Below are positions 54,647 to 62,702 of a stretch of DNA of 64,000 bases, piece by piece. A program made the translations under genes and the position numbers. Position 1 is the first letter of the stretch; each line of letters begins with the position of its first letter. The notes beneath the pieces were generated by a model. That model was not told the origin of the DNA. It made no database searches and saw only the letters and a program-made list of their open reading frames with translations. The stretch is from Planctomycetota bacterium (GTDB lineage Bacteria; Planctomycetota; UBA8108; UBA1146): the NCBI GenBank assembly GCA_016776905.1, contig JADHSM010000003.1, forward strand, positions 62,001 through 126,000. The letters run 5' to 3'.

Positions 54647-55819
54647 ATGTCTTTTAGGCCCGTGCTGGCGAGTTCTCATCGCCCCGAGTCCGAAATTGGG
54701 TATCCTGAATTGCTCTCTCAGATTGAAAATTGGAGACCCGTGACCGAACTTTTGGTCGTCATTGCATTAACGCTGTCGATTTCTTTTCTGTGTTCTCTTC
54801 TAGAGGCAGTTCTGCTGTCGGTCTCTTTACCCAGTCTCGAAGAGAGACGGGAATCGAGCCGTGGAGTCTCTCTGCTCTATATATTGAAGAAGGAGCGCTT
54901 GGAAGACGCGTTGGGTGCCATTTTGATACTCAACACCATTTCACACACGGCTGGTGCTTCTTATGCCGGGTATCTGGTCGGTCAGTCCTACCCCGCCTGG
55001 GTGGGTTTTTTCTCGGCGGTTCTGACCTTTTTGATCCTGACCACTTCTGAAATCATTCCGAAAACCTTAGGGGCGATTCACTCCCGCAAATTATCCTCAT
55101 CGGTCGGTTACATCCTTCAACTGATGACGTTTTTACTCAAGCCGATCCTCGCCTTCACCGGCAAGATGACTCGTTTCTTTGGTGGAAGCGGCGGAGAGAT
55201 CGTCTCCAGAGGTGAAGTCGAAGCCATGATCGACATGGCCGGAAATGAAGGCACCCTCGCCAGCCATGAAAAGGCGCTCTATCGCAACATTTTGCGTCTC
55301 GACGAGATTCGGGTGGGCGACGTGATGACCCCCAGAACTGTCATGGTCGACCTCTGGGAAAACTCGACAATGCAAGACCTGATCGCTGAAAACAAAAGGG
55401 GTAAACTCCCCAGCAGAATCCCGATTTATGGTTCAACCCGTGATGGGATTACCGGTTACATACTTCTGCGAGAAGTCCTCACAGCAGCTCTCGATAAAAC
55501 TCAACACAAGATCCCACTCACGGAATTTCGCCGGGAAGTCCGGTTTGTGCCAGAAGTGGCCACCTTGAGACAAGCTCTCCATGATCTCACCAGCGGTAAA
55601 GATCCTATCGCTATGGTGGCAGATGAGCATGGGGGCACATGTGGGCTGATCTCCACAGAGGACCTATTTGAGACAATTCTCGGTATCGAAGTTGTAGATG
55701 AACTGGACCAGGTCACAGATCTAAGAGACTTTGCCAAAACTCTGAGAGAGAAAAGGATCGATCGCCTTAAAGGCGAAAGAAGTTTTCGGGCTCAAGCCGA
55801 TGACAATGGTGAAAAGTAA
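54647..55819 (+). CDS. CNNM/CBS-domain membrane protein (HlyC/CorC-like)
   Basis: A 390-residue protein with a CNNM transmembrane domain of four segments (~38-60, 88-110, 112-130, 145-165). KTLGAIHSRKLSSSVGYILQ and SEIIPKTL are CNNM hallmarks. A CBS pair follows (VGDVMTPRTVMVDL at ~225 and GKDPIAMVADEHGGTCGLIS at ~325), with LFETILGIEVVDELD closing it. Relatives transport or regulate Mg2+ or act in ion homeostasis. The usual C-terminal CorC_HlyC domain is reduced to ~30 residues. It is transcribed with tRNA-Ser downstream. Confidence 0.85.
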   Translation: MSFRPVLASSHRPESEIGYPELLSQIENWRPVTELLVVIALTLSISFLCSLLEAVLLSVSLPSLEERRESSRGVSLLYILKKERLEDALGAILILNTISHTAGASYAGYLVGQSYPAWVGFFSAVLTFLILTTSEIIPKTLGAIHSRKLSSSVGYILQLMTFLLKPILAFTGKMTRFFGGSGGEIVSRGEVEAMIDMAGNEGTLASHEKALYRNILRLDEIRVGDVMTPRTVMVDLWENSTMQDLIAENKRGKLPSRIPIYGSTRDGITGYILLREVLTAALDKTQHKIPLTEFRREVRFVPEVATLRQALHDLTSGKDPIAMVADEHGGTCGLISTEDLFETILGIEVVDELDQVTDLRDFAKTLREKRIDRLKGERSFRAQADDNGEK

Positions 55820-55863
55820 CGAGACATACAGTAACCTGAGTCTCCGAAACAGAAGCACAATGT

Positions 55864-55953
55864 GGTGGGGTGGCAGAGTGGTCGATTGCGCTGGTTTTGA
55901 AAACCAGTGGGGTGTAACAGCTCCCGTGGGTTCGAATCCCACCCCCACCGCCA
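55864..55953 (+). tRNA. tRNA-Ser (anticodon UGA)
   Basis: A 90-nt tRNA with encoded CCA. Acceptor GGTGGGG/CCCCACC, discriminator G and CCA; anticodon loop TTTGAAA between CTGGT and ACCAG gives TGA; long variable arm as expected for Ser; T-arm GTGGG-TTCGAAT-CCCAC. It reads the UCN serine codons. A 14-bp tandem repeat starts at its last bases. Confidence 0.97.
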
Positions 55954-56032
55954 ACTTACTAACGCCAGCTCACGAACGCCAGCTCACGAACGCCAGCTCA
56001 CGAACGCCAGCTCACGAACGCCAACTCACTGA
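55949..56032. repeat. tandem repeat, six units of 14 bp, in register with the tRNA-Ser 3' end
   Basis: Units begin with CGCCA at 55949, 55963, 55977, 55991, 56005 and 56019. The first CGCCA is the tRNA's own discriminator and CCA end. Four central units read CGCCAGCTCACGAA; the outer two differ at two or three bases. The array fills the gap to the coiled-coil gene. Confidence 0.95.
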
Positions 56033-56048
56033 CCTCTAGGGGGTATCG

Positions 56049-56729
56049 ATGAAGACTGCTGCGATCACAGGTACTCTAGCCCTGATCATATGTGCAGCTT
56101 TCATGATTCTAGGTGATTCAAGAATCTCATCCCGCTTGAATACCGTGGAAGAAGAACACAAGAATACGTTGCTGCTTCTCAAGTCGACGGTGACAGACGT
56201 CCAGTCGATAGACACCAGAGTCCAAAGCAATACCGATGCGAGTCTCAAAAACCAGCAACAGATTCTCTCCACCCAACAAGAGCATCAAGAACTGGAAGAT
56301 ACAGTTACTGAATTGGAATCTTCCCATCAGGAAATAGCTTCACGCGTCGAAACGGTTTCTCAAGAACTATCGACACAGTTGGAAGACCTCGCTCAGCAAA
56401 AAAAACTCTTGGAGGGCCAACTTTCCAAGCTAGAAGAAAGTCACTCTGCGGAATTTTCGAAACTCAAAGAAGAGTTTGAAGCCCTGAAGAGTGAAATGGA
56501 TTCCGTCTCTCAATCGCTACAATCTGAACGTAAAGAACATGAAGTAGCGATGAGTGCGCGCATGAGAGATTTGGAACAGCAACTCAAATCTGCCCATGAA
56601 GATCGGGTCGATATGGTAGTCCGCCAAGGACAGATGCAAAAACTCTTAGAAGACCTCATTCGTTCACAAGAGGATCTCCAATATGAGCTCGAAAGACTGA
56701 AACCATTACCGATTCCAGAGTCACGATAA
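56049..56729 (+). CDS. membrane-anchored coiled-coil protein of unknown function
   Basis: A 226-residue protein with one N-terminal membrane or signal segment (ITGTLALIICAAFMILG) and then an almost continuous coiled coil (residues ~30-215) of Glu/Gln/Lys-rich heptads, ending in a Pro-rich tail. No catalytic motif or named family is visible. It could be a periplasmic or inner-membrane spacer protein. The ATG follows AGGGGG. The 14-bp repeat array and tRNA-Ser precede it; metH follows after 91 nt. Confidence 0.7.
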   Translation: MKTAAITGTLALIICAAFMILGDSRISSRLNTVEEEHKNTLLLLKSTVTDVQSIDTRVQSNTDASLKNQQQILSTQQEHQELEDTVTELESSHQEIASRVETVSQELSTQLEDLAQQKKLLEGQLSKLEESHSAEFSKLKEEFEALKSEMDSVSQSLQSERKEHEVAMSARMRDLEQQLKSAHEDRVDMVVRQGQMQKLLEDLIRSQEDLQYELERLKPLPIPESR

Positions 56730-56820
56730 GACCAGATTATAGACGAGAACACTTCCCCCTAGCCCTCTTCACTCTTATTATTCAGACTATCCCGATTTAA
56801 CTGATTCAGGAGTAACCTCG

Positions 56821-59800
56821 ATGACTTTTGATCCGTCGAAATTTACAAAATCAGAAATCAGAGCTCGATTCATGGATCAGTTGGCTCAACAGATTCTCAT
56901 CATCGATGGTGCAACCGGAACTGCGCTGCAAGAGCTCGATCTAACAGCCGAAGACTTTGGCGGTGAAGATCTCGCAGGATGTAACGAAAATCTCATCCTG
57001 ACCCGCCCCAACGTGATTCGCTCAGTCCACAGGAAATATTTGGAAGCGGGTGCAGACTGCATCGAAACCAATACCTTTGGAGCGACTCCCATTGTTCTAG
57101 ATGAATATGACCTGGGATCCCAAGCATATGAAATCAATGAAAAGGGAGCGCGGCTTGCTCGCGAAGAAGCGGATGCTTTTTCAACTCCTGAACGTCCCCG
57201 TTGGGTATTAGGTTCGATGGGTCCTACTACAAAAACACTTTCAGTGACGGGTGGAATTTCATTTGATGAACTCGTCGATAATTTCCGAGTTCAAACACTA
57301 GGGCTTCTCAAAGGTGGCGTGGATATTCTTCTTTTGGAAACAGTTCAAGATGGATTGAATCTAAAGGCAGCACAAATCGGAATTGAAGAAGCAGGAAAAG
57401 AACTCGGCTACTCAAGACCCGTCGCTATTTCATGCACCATTGAACCGATGGGGACGATGCTCGCGGGTCAAACCATTGAGGCTTTCTACTCAAGCGTCGA
57501 ACATTTTGAGCCAGTTTTCATCGGTATGAATTGTGCGACCGGCCCACGCTTCATGACCGATCACTTGCGGTCTCTCTCTGCCATCTCCTCATTCCCGGTC
57601 TCCATTTACCCGAATGCAGGATTACCCAACTCTGATGGACTCTACGAAGAGACTCCCGAGATATTGTCAGCGAATCTACAGCCCTTCCTAGATCAAGGTT
57701 GGGTCAATGTTGTTGGAGGATGCTGCGGGACAACACCTGATCACATACGCGCCATATCCGCTATTGCGAAAAATGCGACCCCAAGAGTGATCAAGCCATT
57801 TAAGACACTCACTCTCTCAGGAATAGAATCCGTCGACGTTACTGAGGATACCGTTCCGCTCATCGTAGGAGAGAGAACGAATGTCATCGGTAGCCGTAAG
57901 TTCAAGAAACTGATCGCTAAGGATGAGTTTGAAAAAGCCGCCGAACTAGGAAGAAAACAAGCTCGCGGAGGAGCGCACATCATCGATGTGTGCATGGCAG
58001 ATCCTGATCGAGAAGAACTAGACGACATACTGAAGTTTCTTCCGGTACTCACAAGGATGACCAAAGCCCCTCTCATGATCGACTCGACCGATTCCAATGT
58101 CATCGAGCAATCGCTAAAGCTCTGCCAAGGGAAATCAGTCATCAACTCCATTAACTTGGAAGATGGCGAAGAGAGATTCGAATCTGTAGTGCCGATAGCA
58201 CGACGCTATGGTGCAGCATTGGTCGTAGGTTGCATCGATGAGGACCCAGATGACGGCATGGCGGTAACTGTCGAAAGAAAACTGGCCATCGCGGAGCGAT
58301 CTCATGATCTCTTGACTCGTAAATACGGGATCCCAGAACAAGACATCATCTTTGATCCCTTAGTCTTCCCTGTCGGAACAGGCGACCAAAAATACACCGC
58401 CTCAGCATCTGCAACTATTGATGGAGTTCGGGCGATCCAGGAGCGATTCCCAAATTGCAGCACTGTCCTTGGTATCAGTAACGTTTCATTTGGACTTCCT
58501 CCAGCAGGAAGAGAAGTTTTAAATTCGGTCTTCCTATACCACTGTGTTCAAGCGGGCCTCTCGATGGCCATCGTCAATTCTGAACGCATGGAACGGTACG
58601 CTAGCATCCCGGAAAACGAACGTGCTCTTTCAGAGAATCTCATATGGCAACGCACCGCAGACCCCATCGCGGAATTCACCGAGTTCTATCGCGGCAAAAA
58701 GATTGCAGCGGAAGGCCAGTCCCCTCTTCTTGAGCTCCCCATCCCTGAAAGACTTTCACAAAACATCATCGAGGGAACGAAAGAGGGCCTTGAGGATGCA
58801 TTGGCCATCGCTCTAGAGACATATGACAGCCCACTCGCCATCATTAATGGTCCCCTCATGAACGGAATGGCCGAGGTGGGGCGACTCTTCAACGACAATG
58901 AACTGATCGTCGCCGAGGTCCTTCAAAGCGCAGAAGCCATGAAAGCTGCTGTCGCATTCCTTGAACCGCACATGGAGAAATCAGAGATCATCTCAAGAGG
59001 AAAAGTTCTCCTTGCGACTGTTAAAGGGGATGTTCACGACATCGGGAAGAATCTAGTTCAAATCATTCTTTCCAATAATGGATTCGAAGTCGTCGATCTG
59101 GGGATAAAAGTTCCACCTGCACAACTGATCGATGCCGTCAAAGAGCACAATCCAGACGCGATCGGGTTATCGGGACTCCTCGTGAAATCTGCGCAGCAAA
59201 TGGTTGTGACTGCAGAAGATCTCCAGAGTAACGGAATCAATTTACCTATCCTTGTCGGCGGAGCGGCTCTTTCAGAAAAATTTACTGCGACAAAAATTCA
59301 GCGTGTTACTGATTCAACAGTGATCTATTCCAAAGACGCTATGGATGGACTTCGAATCGTAAATGAGATTCTCGACGACGAAAAACGAGATGACTTCATC
59401 GCTTCCGTAAAAAGAGATCAACAACGAATTACTGTCGGTGGATCCGCTTCATCTACTGTATCGGTAGCAGAGATTACACTTCCTGAACGATCTCCTGAGA
59501 TCTCTATTTTGGAAGAGGTTCCTGCACTCATTGATTTCGAAATGAAATTTGAGACCAGTATCGATCCCAGAGAGATTTATCCACTGATCAATCCTCAAAT
59601 GCTTTACGGCAGACATATGGGGCTTCGGGGGAATTTCACAAAGAAAATCTCTGCAGGTGATGCCAAGGCAGTTCAACTCAAAGAGTTGATGGACAACTTA
59701 CTGGACGAGGTCACTCAGAGAGATCTGCTACTTCCACGTGCGATGTGGAGACATTTCCCTGCCAGTTCGAGTTCTGATTCCCTCTTCATTCACTGTCCTG

Positions 59801-60333
59801 AGAATGGGCAGATCATTGAAACCATCAGTTTGCCGCGACAACCCAAGCCACCATTTCAATCCATCTGTGACTACATTCTTCCTGCCGCGGAAGATGGAAC
59901 TGCCAGAGATCATCTCGCGATGCTCGTGACCACTTCTGGATCTGGGGTCAGGGACCAATCACGAGTCTGGCTTCACGAGGGTGAATATCTTAAATCCCAT
60001 GCGATTCAAGCGTTGGCAGTAGAACTCGCAGAGGGCCTTGCAGAGAGAATCCATAAAAAGATTCGGGCCAGTTGGGGATTCCCTGACGCAGAAGACATGG
60101 CTCCGTTGGATCTCTTCCGTGCACGATATCGCGGTAAAAGGTACTCATTTGGCTACCCAGCCTGTCCAGATTTATCCTGTCAGGAATCGATCTGGAGACT
60201 CCTCAAGCCCGAGGAGCATTTGGGAGTCGAGTTGACGGAAGGATTCATGATGGATCCGGAAGCGAGCGTCTCCGCATTGGCGTTCCATCATCCGGATGCC
60301 AACTACTTCGGAGTCGGCGGACGAGAAGTTTAG
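56821..60333 (+). CDS. metH: cobalamin-dependent methionine synthase
   Basis: A 1170-residue MetH that moves a methyl group from 5-methyl-THF via cobalamin to homocysteine. The homocysteine domain (residues ~20-330) has the zinc cysteines at ~238 and the CC pair at 301-302 in VVGGCCGTTPDHIRAI. The pterin domain (~350-620) has GERTNVIGSRKFKKL and the MIDSTDSNVIE block. The cobalamin domain has DVHDIGKNL (His739 is the axial ligand) and GLSGLLVKSAQQM. The AdoMet activation domain (~890-1170) includes the RYRGKRYSFGYPACPDLSCQ region. All four modules are complete. No B12 riboswitch is seen in the 91-nt upstream region. Confidence 0.96.
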   Translation: MTFDPSKFTKSEIRARFMDQLAQQILIIDGATGTALQELDLTAEDFGGEDLAGCNENLILTRPNVIRSVHRKYLEAGADCIETNTFGATPIVLDEYDLGSQAYEINEKGARLAREEADAFSTPERPRWVLGSMGPTTKTLSVTGGISFDELVDNFRVQTLGLLKGGVDILLLETVQDGLNLKAAQIGIEEAGKELGYSRPVAISCTIEPMGTMLAGQTIEAFYSSVEHFEPVFIGMNCATGPRFMTDHLRSLSAISSFPVSIYPNAGLPNSDGLYEETPEILSANLQPFLDQGWVNVVGGCCGTTPDHIRAISAIAKNATPRVIKPFKTLTLSGIESVDVTEDTVPLIVGERTNVIGSRKFKKLIAKDEFEKAAELGRKQARGGAHIIDVCMADPDREELDDILKFLPVLTRMTKAPLMIDSTDSNVIEQSLKLCQGKSVINSINLEDGEERFESVVPIARRYGAALVVGCIDEDPDDGMAVTVERKLAIAERSHDLLTRKYGIPEQDIIFDPLVFPVGTGDQKYTASASATIDGVRAIQERFPNCSTVLGISNVSFGLPPAGREVLNSVFLYHCVQAGLSMAIVNSERMERYASIPENERALSENLIWQRTADPIAEFTEFYRGKKIAAEGQSPLLELPIPERLSQNIIEGTKEGLEDALAIALETYDSPLAIINGPLMNGMAEVGRLFNDNELIVAEVLQSAEAMKAAVAFLEPHMEKSEIISRGKVLLATVKGDVHDIGKNLVQIILSNNGFEVVDLGIKVPPAQLIDAVKEHNPDAIGLSGLLVKSAQQMVVTAEDLQSNGINLPILVGGAALSEKFTATKIQRVTDSTVIYSKDAMDGLRIVNEILDDEKRDDFIASVKRDQQRITVGGSASSTVSVAEITLPERSPEISILEEVPALIDFEMKFETSIDPREIYPLINPQMLYGRHMGLRGNFTKKISAGDAKAVQLKELMDNLLDEVTQRDLLLPRAMWRHFPASSSSDSLFIHCPENGQIIETISLPRQPKPPFQSICDYILPAAEDGTARDHLAMLVTTSGSGVRDQSRVWLHEGEYLKSHAIQALAVELAEGLAERIHKKIRASWGFPDAEDMAPLDLFRARYRGKRYSFGYPACPDLSCQESIWRLLKPEEHLGVELTEGFMMDPEASVSALAFHHPDANYFGVGGREV

Positions 60334-60339
60334 ATACTT

Positions 60340-60981
60340 TTATTCCCAGGCTTTGAGATCACACTGCTCCGACAACGTTTCAATATCCGTGCGTAGAATC
60401 TCGGTCAACTCTGTTTTGTTTCCACTCCAATAGCGTGGTTCACCGATGACGGCATCTACAAAAAACGGTACGAAGATCGCTTCTCCTTTGGGGAGCGCTT
60501 TTCCACAACCATGAAGAAAGATGGGATAGACCGGTGTTTCAGGTAGTTTTTTTGCAAGATGAGCCACGCCATTTTTGAAATCACTGACCTTCTCTGCTTC
60601 ACCCCTACTTCCCTCTGGAAAAACGATCAATATTTGACCGTCACCGAGAGCGTCAATACAGCCACTGAGTGGATCTCCACTTGAAGCGGATAGCTTTCTT
60701 TGGATCGGAAGAATCCCCATCACATTCACAGAGAACCACGCTAACCAACGGTATCGCATAAAATAATCCGCGGCTGCAACTGGTCGAATATTACTTTGCA
60801 TACTGAGTGGAAAGAGTGACTGCAAAATCAATGTGTCCAAATGGCTGTTATGATTAGCCGCCAAAATAGCAGGACCCTTTTTAGGCAGATTCATCCGCCC
60901 TCGTACATTCATACCAATCACCACCAATACCAGTGGGCGCACAATCAGCAGATGGAATAAGAGCTTGAGAATCTTGGTCAT
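60340..60981 (-). CDS. 1-acyl-sn-glycerol-3-phosphate acyltransferase-like (PlsC family)
   Basis: A 213-residue acyltransferase with an N-terminal membrane segment (LLFHLLIVRPLVLVVIGMNV). The family motifs are LAANHNSHLDTLIL (NHxxxxD catalytic) and VFPEGSRGEAEKVSDFKNGV. YPIFLHGCGKALPKGE closes the block. It acylates lysophosphatidate or a related lysolipid. It is the last gene of a CDP-alcohol phosphotransferase-CdsA-PlsC operon, 3 nt from the cdsA-type gene. Confidence 0.85.
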   Translation of the reverse strand: MTKILKLLFHLLIVRPLVLVVIGMNVRGRMNLPKKGPAILAANHNSHLDTLILQSLFPLSMQSNIRPVAAADYFMRYRWLAWFSVNVMGILPIQRKLSASSGDPLSGCIDALGDGQILIVFPEGSRGEAEKVSDFKNGVAHLAKKLPETPVYPIFLHGCGKALPKGEAIFVPFFVDAVIGEPRYWSGNKTELTEILRTDIETLSEQCDLKAWE

Positions 60982-60984
60982 TGA

Positions 60985-61929
60985 TTAAGGCATTATGTAG
61001 TAAGTGAAGTGAAAAAAGAGTGGAGCGGTGTAAAGCAAACTATCGATACGATCGAGAACTCCACCGTGCCCGGGCAAGAAAGTCCCTGTGTCCTTCACCT
61101 GCATATCTCTCTTGATCGCGGACATCACGAGATCACCAAAAAAGCCACAAGTGGCGATGAGGAATCCGGCCATCAGGGTTTGGGCCAGACTAAACCCCGT
61201 AAAAATCGGCCCCAATAAATATGCCATCACCATCGTCGTCAGCAGGCCGCCAAGAAATCCTTCTGTCGTCTTATTAGGGCTGATTTTGGGGATGATCTTG
61301 TGTCTCCCCAGCGACTTCCCCCAAACATACTGGGCGACATCATTCCCCTCGGTCAATATCAATAGGAACATGATCAATCCACTTCCTCCGGCTGGACCAC
61401 AGATATCACCGGAGAGTCTTCCCAGATATGCAAGATGACTGAAGCCAAAGACACAAGTCATCAAACCCCATTGCGTAGTGCTGACAGATCTCAAAAATCC
61501 TTCAGTCTCTCCAACAAGAACCAAGCGCACTGGTAGCAGGAGAAACATATAGACCGGAATGAAAATAATGAAAACTTCATACCAACCAATGTGGACCCAG
61601 TAGTACTGAACAGGAAGGGAAAGATAAGCCCAAAAGAGCATTCGGCGATCAGCACGCCTCGTCGAAATCATTGAATAGAATTCTTTGATCGCTAGGAAAC
61701 TGATAAATCCAAAAAACCACAATGCGATGTGATCTTCCACTGCCAATGCAATAAAAAGAAATGACACAATATAGAACCATGTCTTCAAACGTGGTGGAAC
61801 ATCTCCCAGGTCTTTATCGGGATTTGTCTTTCTCTGTATTAATACGTAGAGACCTCCTAACACTAGGAGACTAAATATTATCAAAAATGCCTGAGTGACA
61901 GGCTTCGGATGCTGAGAAAGAAAATCCAT
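60985..61929 (-). CDS. phosphatidate cytidylyltransferase-like protein (CdsA family)
   Basis: A ~314-residue membrane protein with about eight helices. The CdsA signature is present across the C-terminal part (SAIKRDMQVKDTGTF and LPGHGGVLDRIDSLL), so catalysis of CDP-diacylglycerol formation is likely. ATG 61929 overlaps the upstream stop as TGATG; a GTG at 61938 is also possible. It is between the CDP-alcohol phosphotransferase and PlsC genes. A second, housekeeping cdsA would be expected elsewhere. Confidence 0.85.
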   Translation of the reverse strand: MDFLSQHPKPVTQAFLIIFSLLVLGGLYVLIQRKTNPDKDLGDVPPRLKTWFYIVSFLFIALAVEDHIALWFFGFISFLAIKEFYSMISTRRADRRMLFWAYLSLPVQYYWVHIGWYEVFIIFIPVYMFLLLPVRLVLVGETEGFLRSVSTTQWGLMTCVFGFSHLAYLGRLSGDICGPAGGSGLIMFLLILTEGNDVAQYVWGKSLGRHKIIPKISPNKTTEGFLGGLLTTMVMAYLLGPIFTGFSLAQTLMAGFLIATCGFFGDLVMSAIKRDMQVKDTGTFLPGHGGVLDRIDSLLYTAPLFFHFTYYIMP

Positions 61930-62579
61930 CAGTTGCACTCGGCTAGTCCTTTACGTGATCGCTGAACTATTGTCAAAATTTCTAGCAACACGATTCCCCA
62001 CAGTATCAGCTCTACCCCATCTCCAAGTGGTACTCCCAATCCCAGCAGCAAGGATAGGCCTCCCAATATAAATGCACGGTCACTCTTACCCATGGGACCG
62101 TCATATCGGCGACTAGATCCAATCTGAACCGATACGACACCGGCCATTTCGACAACGATGCCCAATAAGACGACAAGAACCACGGCCAGAGGATCAAAGA
62201 CTGGAACCCATGCTAAAGGAAGGTAAAGGGCCGCATCGGAGACGACATCGCCCATCTCATTGAGAATCGCACCTAATCGAGATTTCATATGATGTTCCCG
62301 GGCCAACATCCCATCGATAGCATTCAGTGCCATACGGATGAAGAGAACTCCAGGAATCATCAATAAAATTTGAGGAACTGTTTCAGCTTGTCCTGAAACA
62401 TATCCAGGGAGTGTAGAACCGGTACCACGATCGATCGCCAACCAAGTTCCAGCTCCGAAGGAGAGCAGTACCGCAGCGATTGTGACCTGATTAGCCGTTA
62501 CACCTGAACGAGCCAAGAGCTTCACCAGAGGACGCAGCAATTTCTGGAACCCTGGTTTTACGTCATAAACACTCACCAT
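61929..62579 (-). CDS. CDP-alcohol phosphatidyltransferase-family protein
   Basis: A 216-residue membrane protein with about five helices. The CDP-alcohol motif D-G-x2-A-R-x8-G-x3-D-x3-D is complete (DGMLAREHHMKSRLGAILNE, then MGDVVSD). Family members transfer a phosphatidyl or related group to an alcohol such as glycerol phosphate, inositol or serine. The substrate cannot be told. It heads the three-gene lipid module; its ATG has a gap of 123 nt to the M28 peptidase gene. Confidence 0.87.
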   Translation of the reverse strand: MVSVYDVKPGFQKLLRPLVKLLARSGVTANQVTIAAVLLSFGAGTWLAIDRGTGSTLPGYVSGQAETVPQILLMIPGVLFIRMALNAIDGMLAREHHMKSRLGAILNEMGDVVSDAALYLPLAWVPVFDPLAVVLVVLLGIVVEMAGVVSVQIGSSRRYDGPMGKSDRAFILGGLSLLLGLGVPLGDGVELILWGIVLLEILTIVQRSRKGLAECN

Positions 62580-62702
62580 AGTTTTCTCCTGAAAAGAAGA
62601 ACAAGGCCTGTTAGATGAATTCCGATTTTACTCTACAACTGACGCTACAATTTGATTGACGCTAAAATTGACACACCGCTATTTATCGATTCTCAGTACA
62701 AA

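Noticed and set aside
56730-56820. Cobalamin or SAM riboswitch upstream of metH
   Set aside because: The gap is only 91 nt and shows no B12-box-like or SAM-box-like element.
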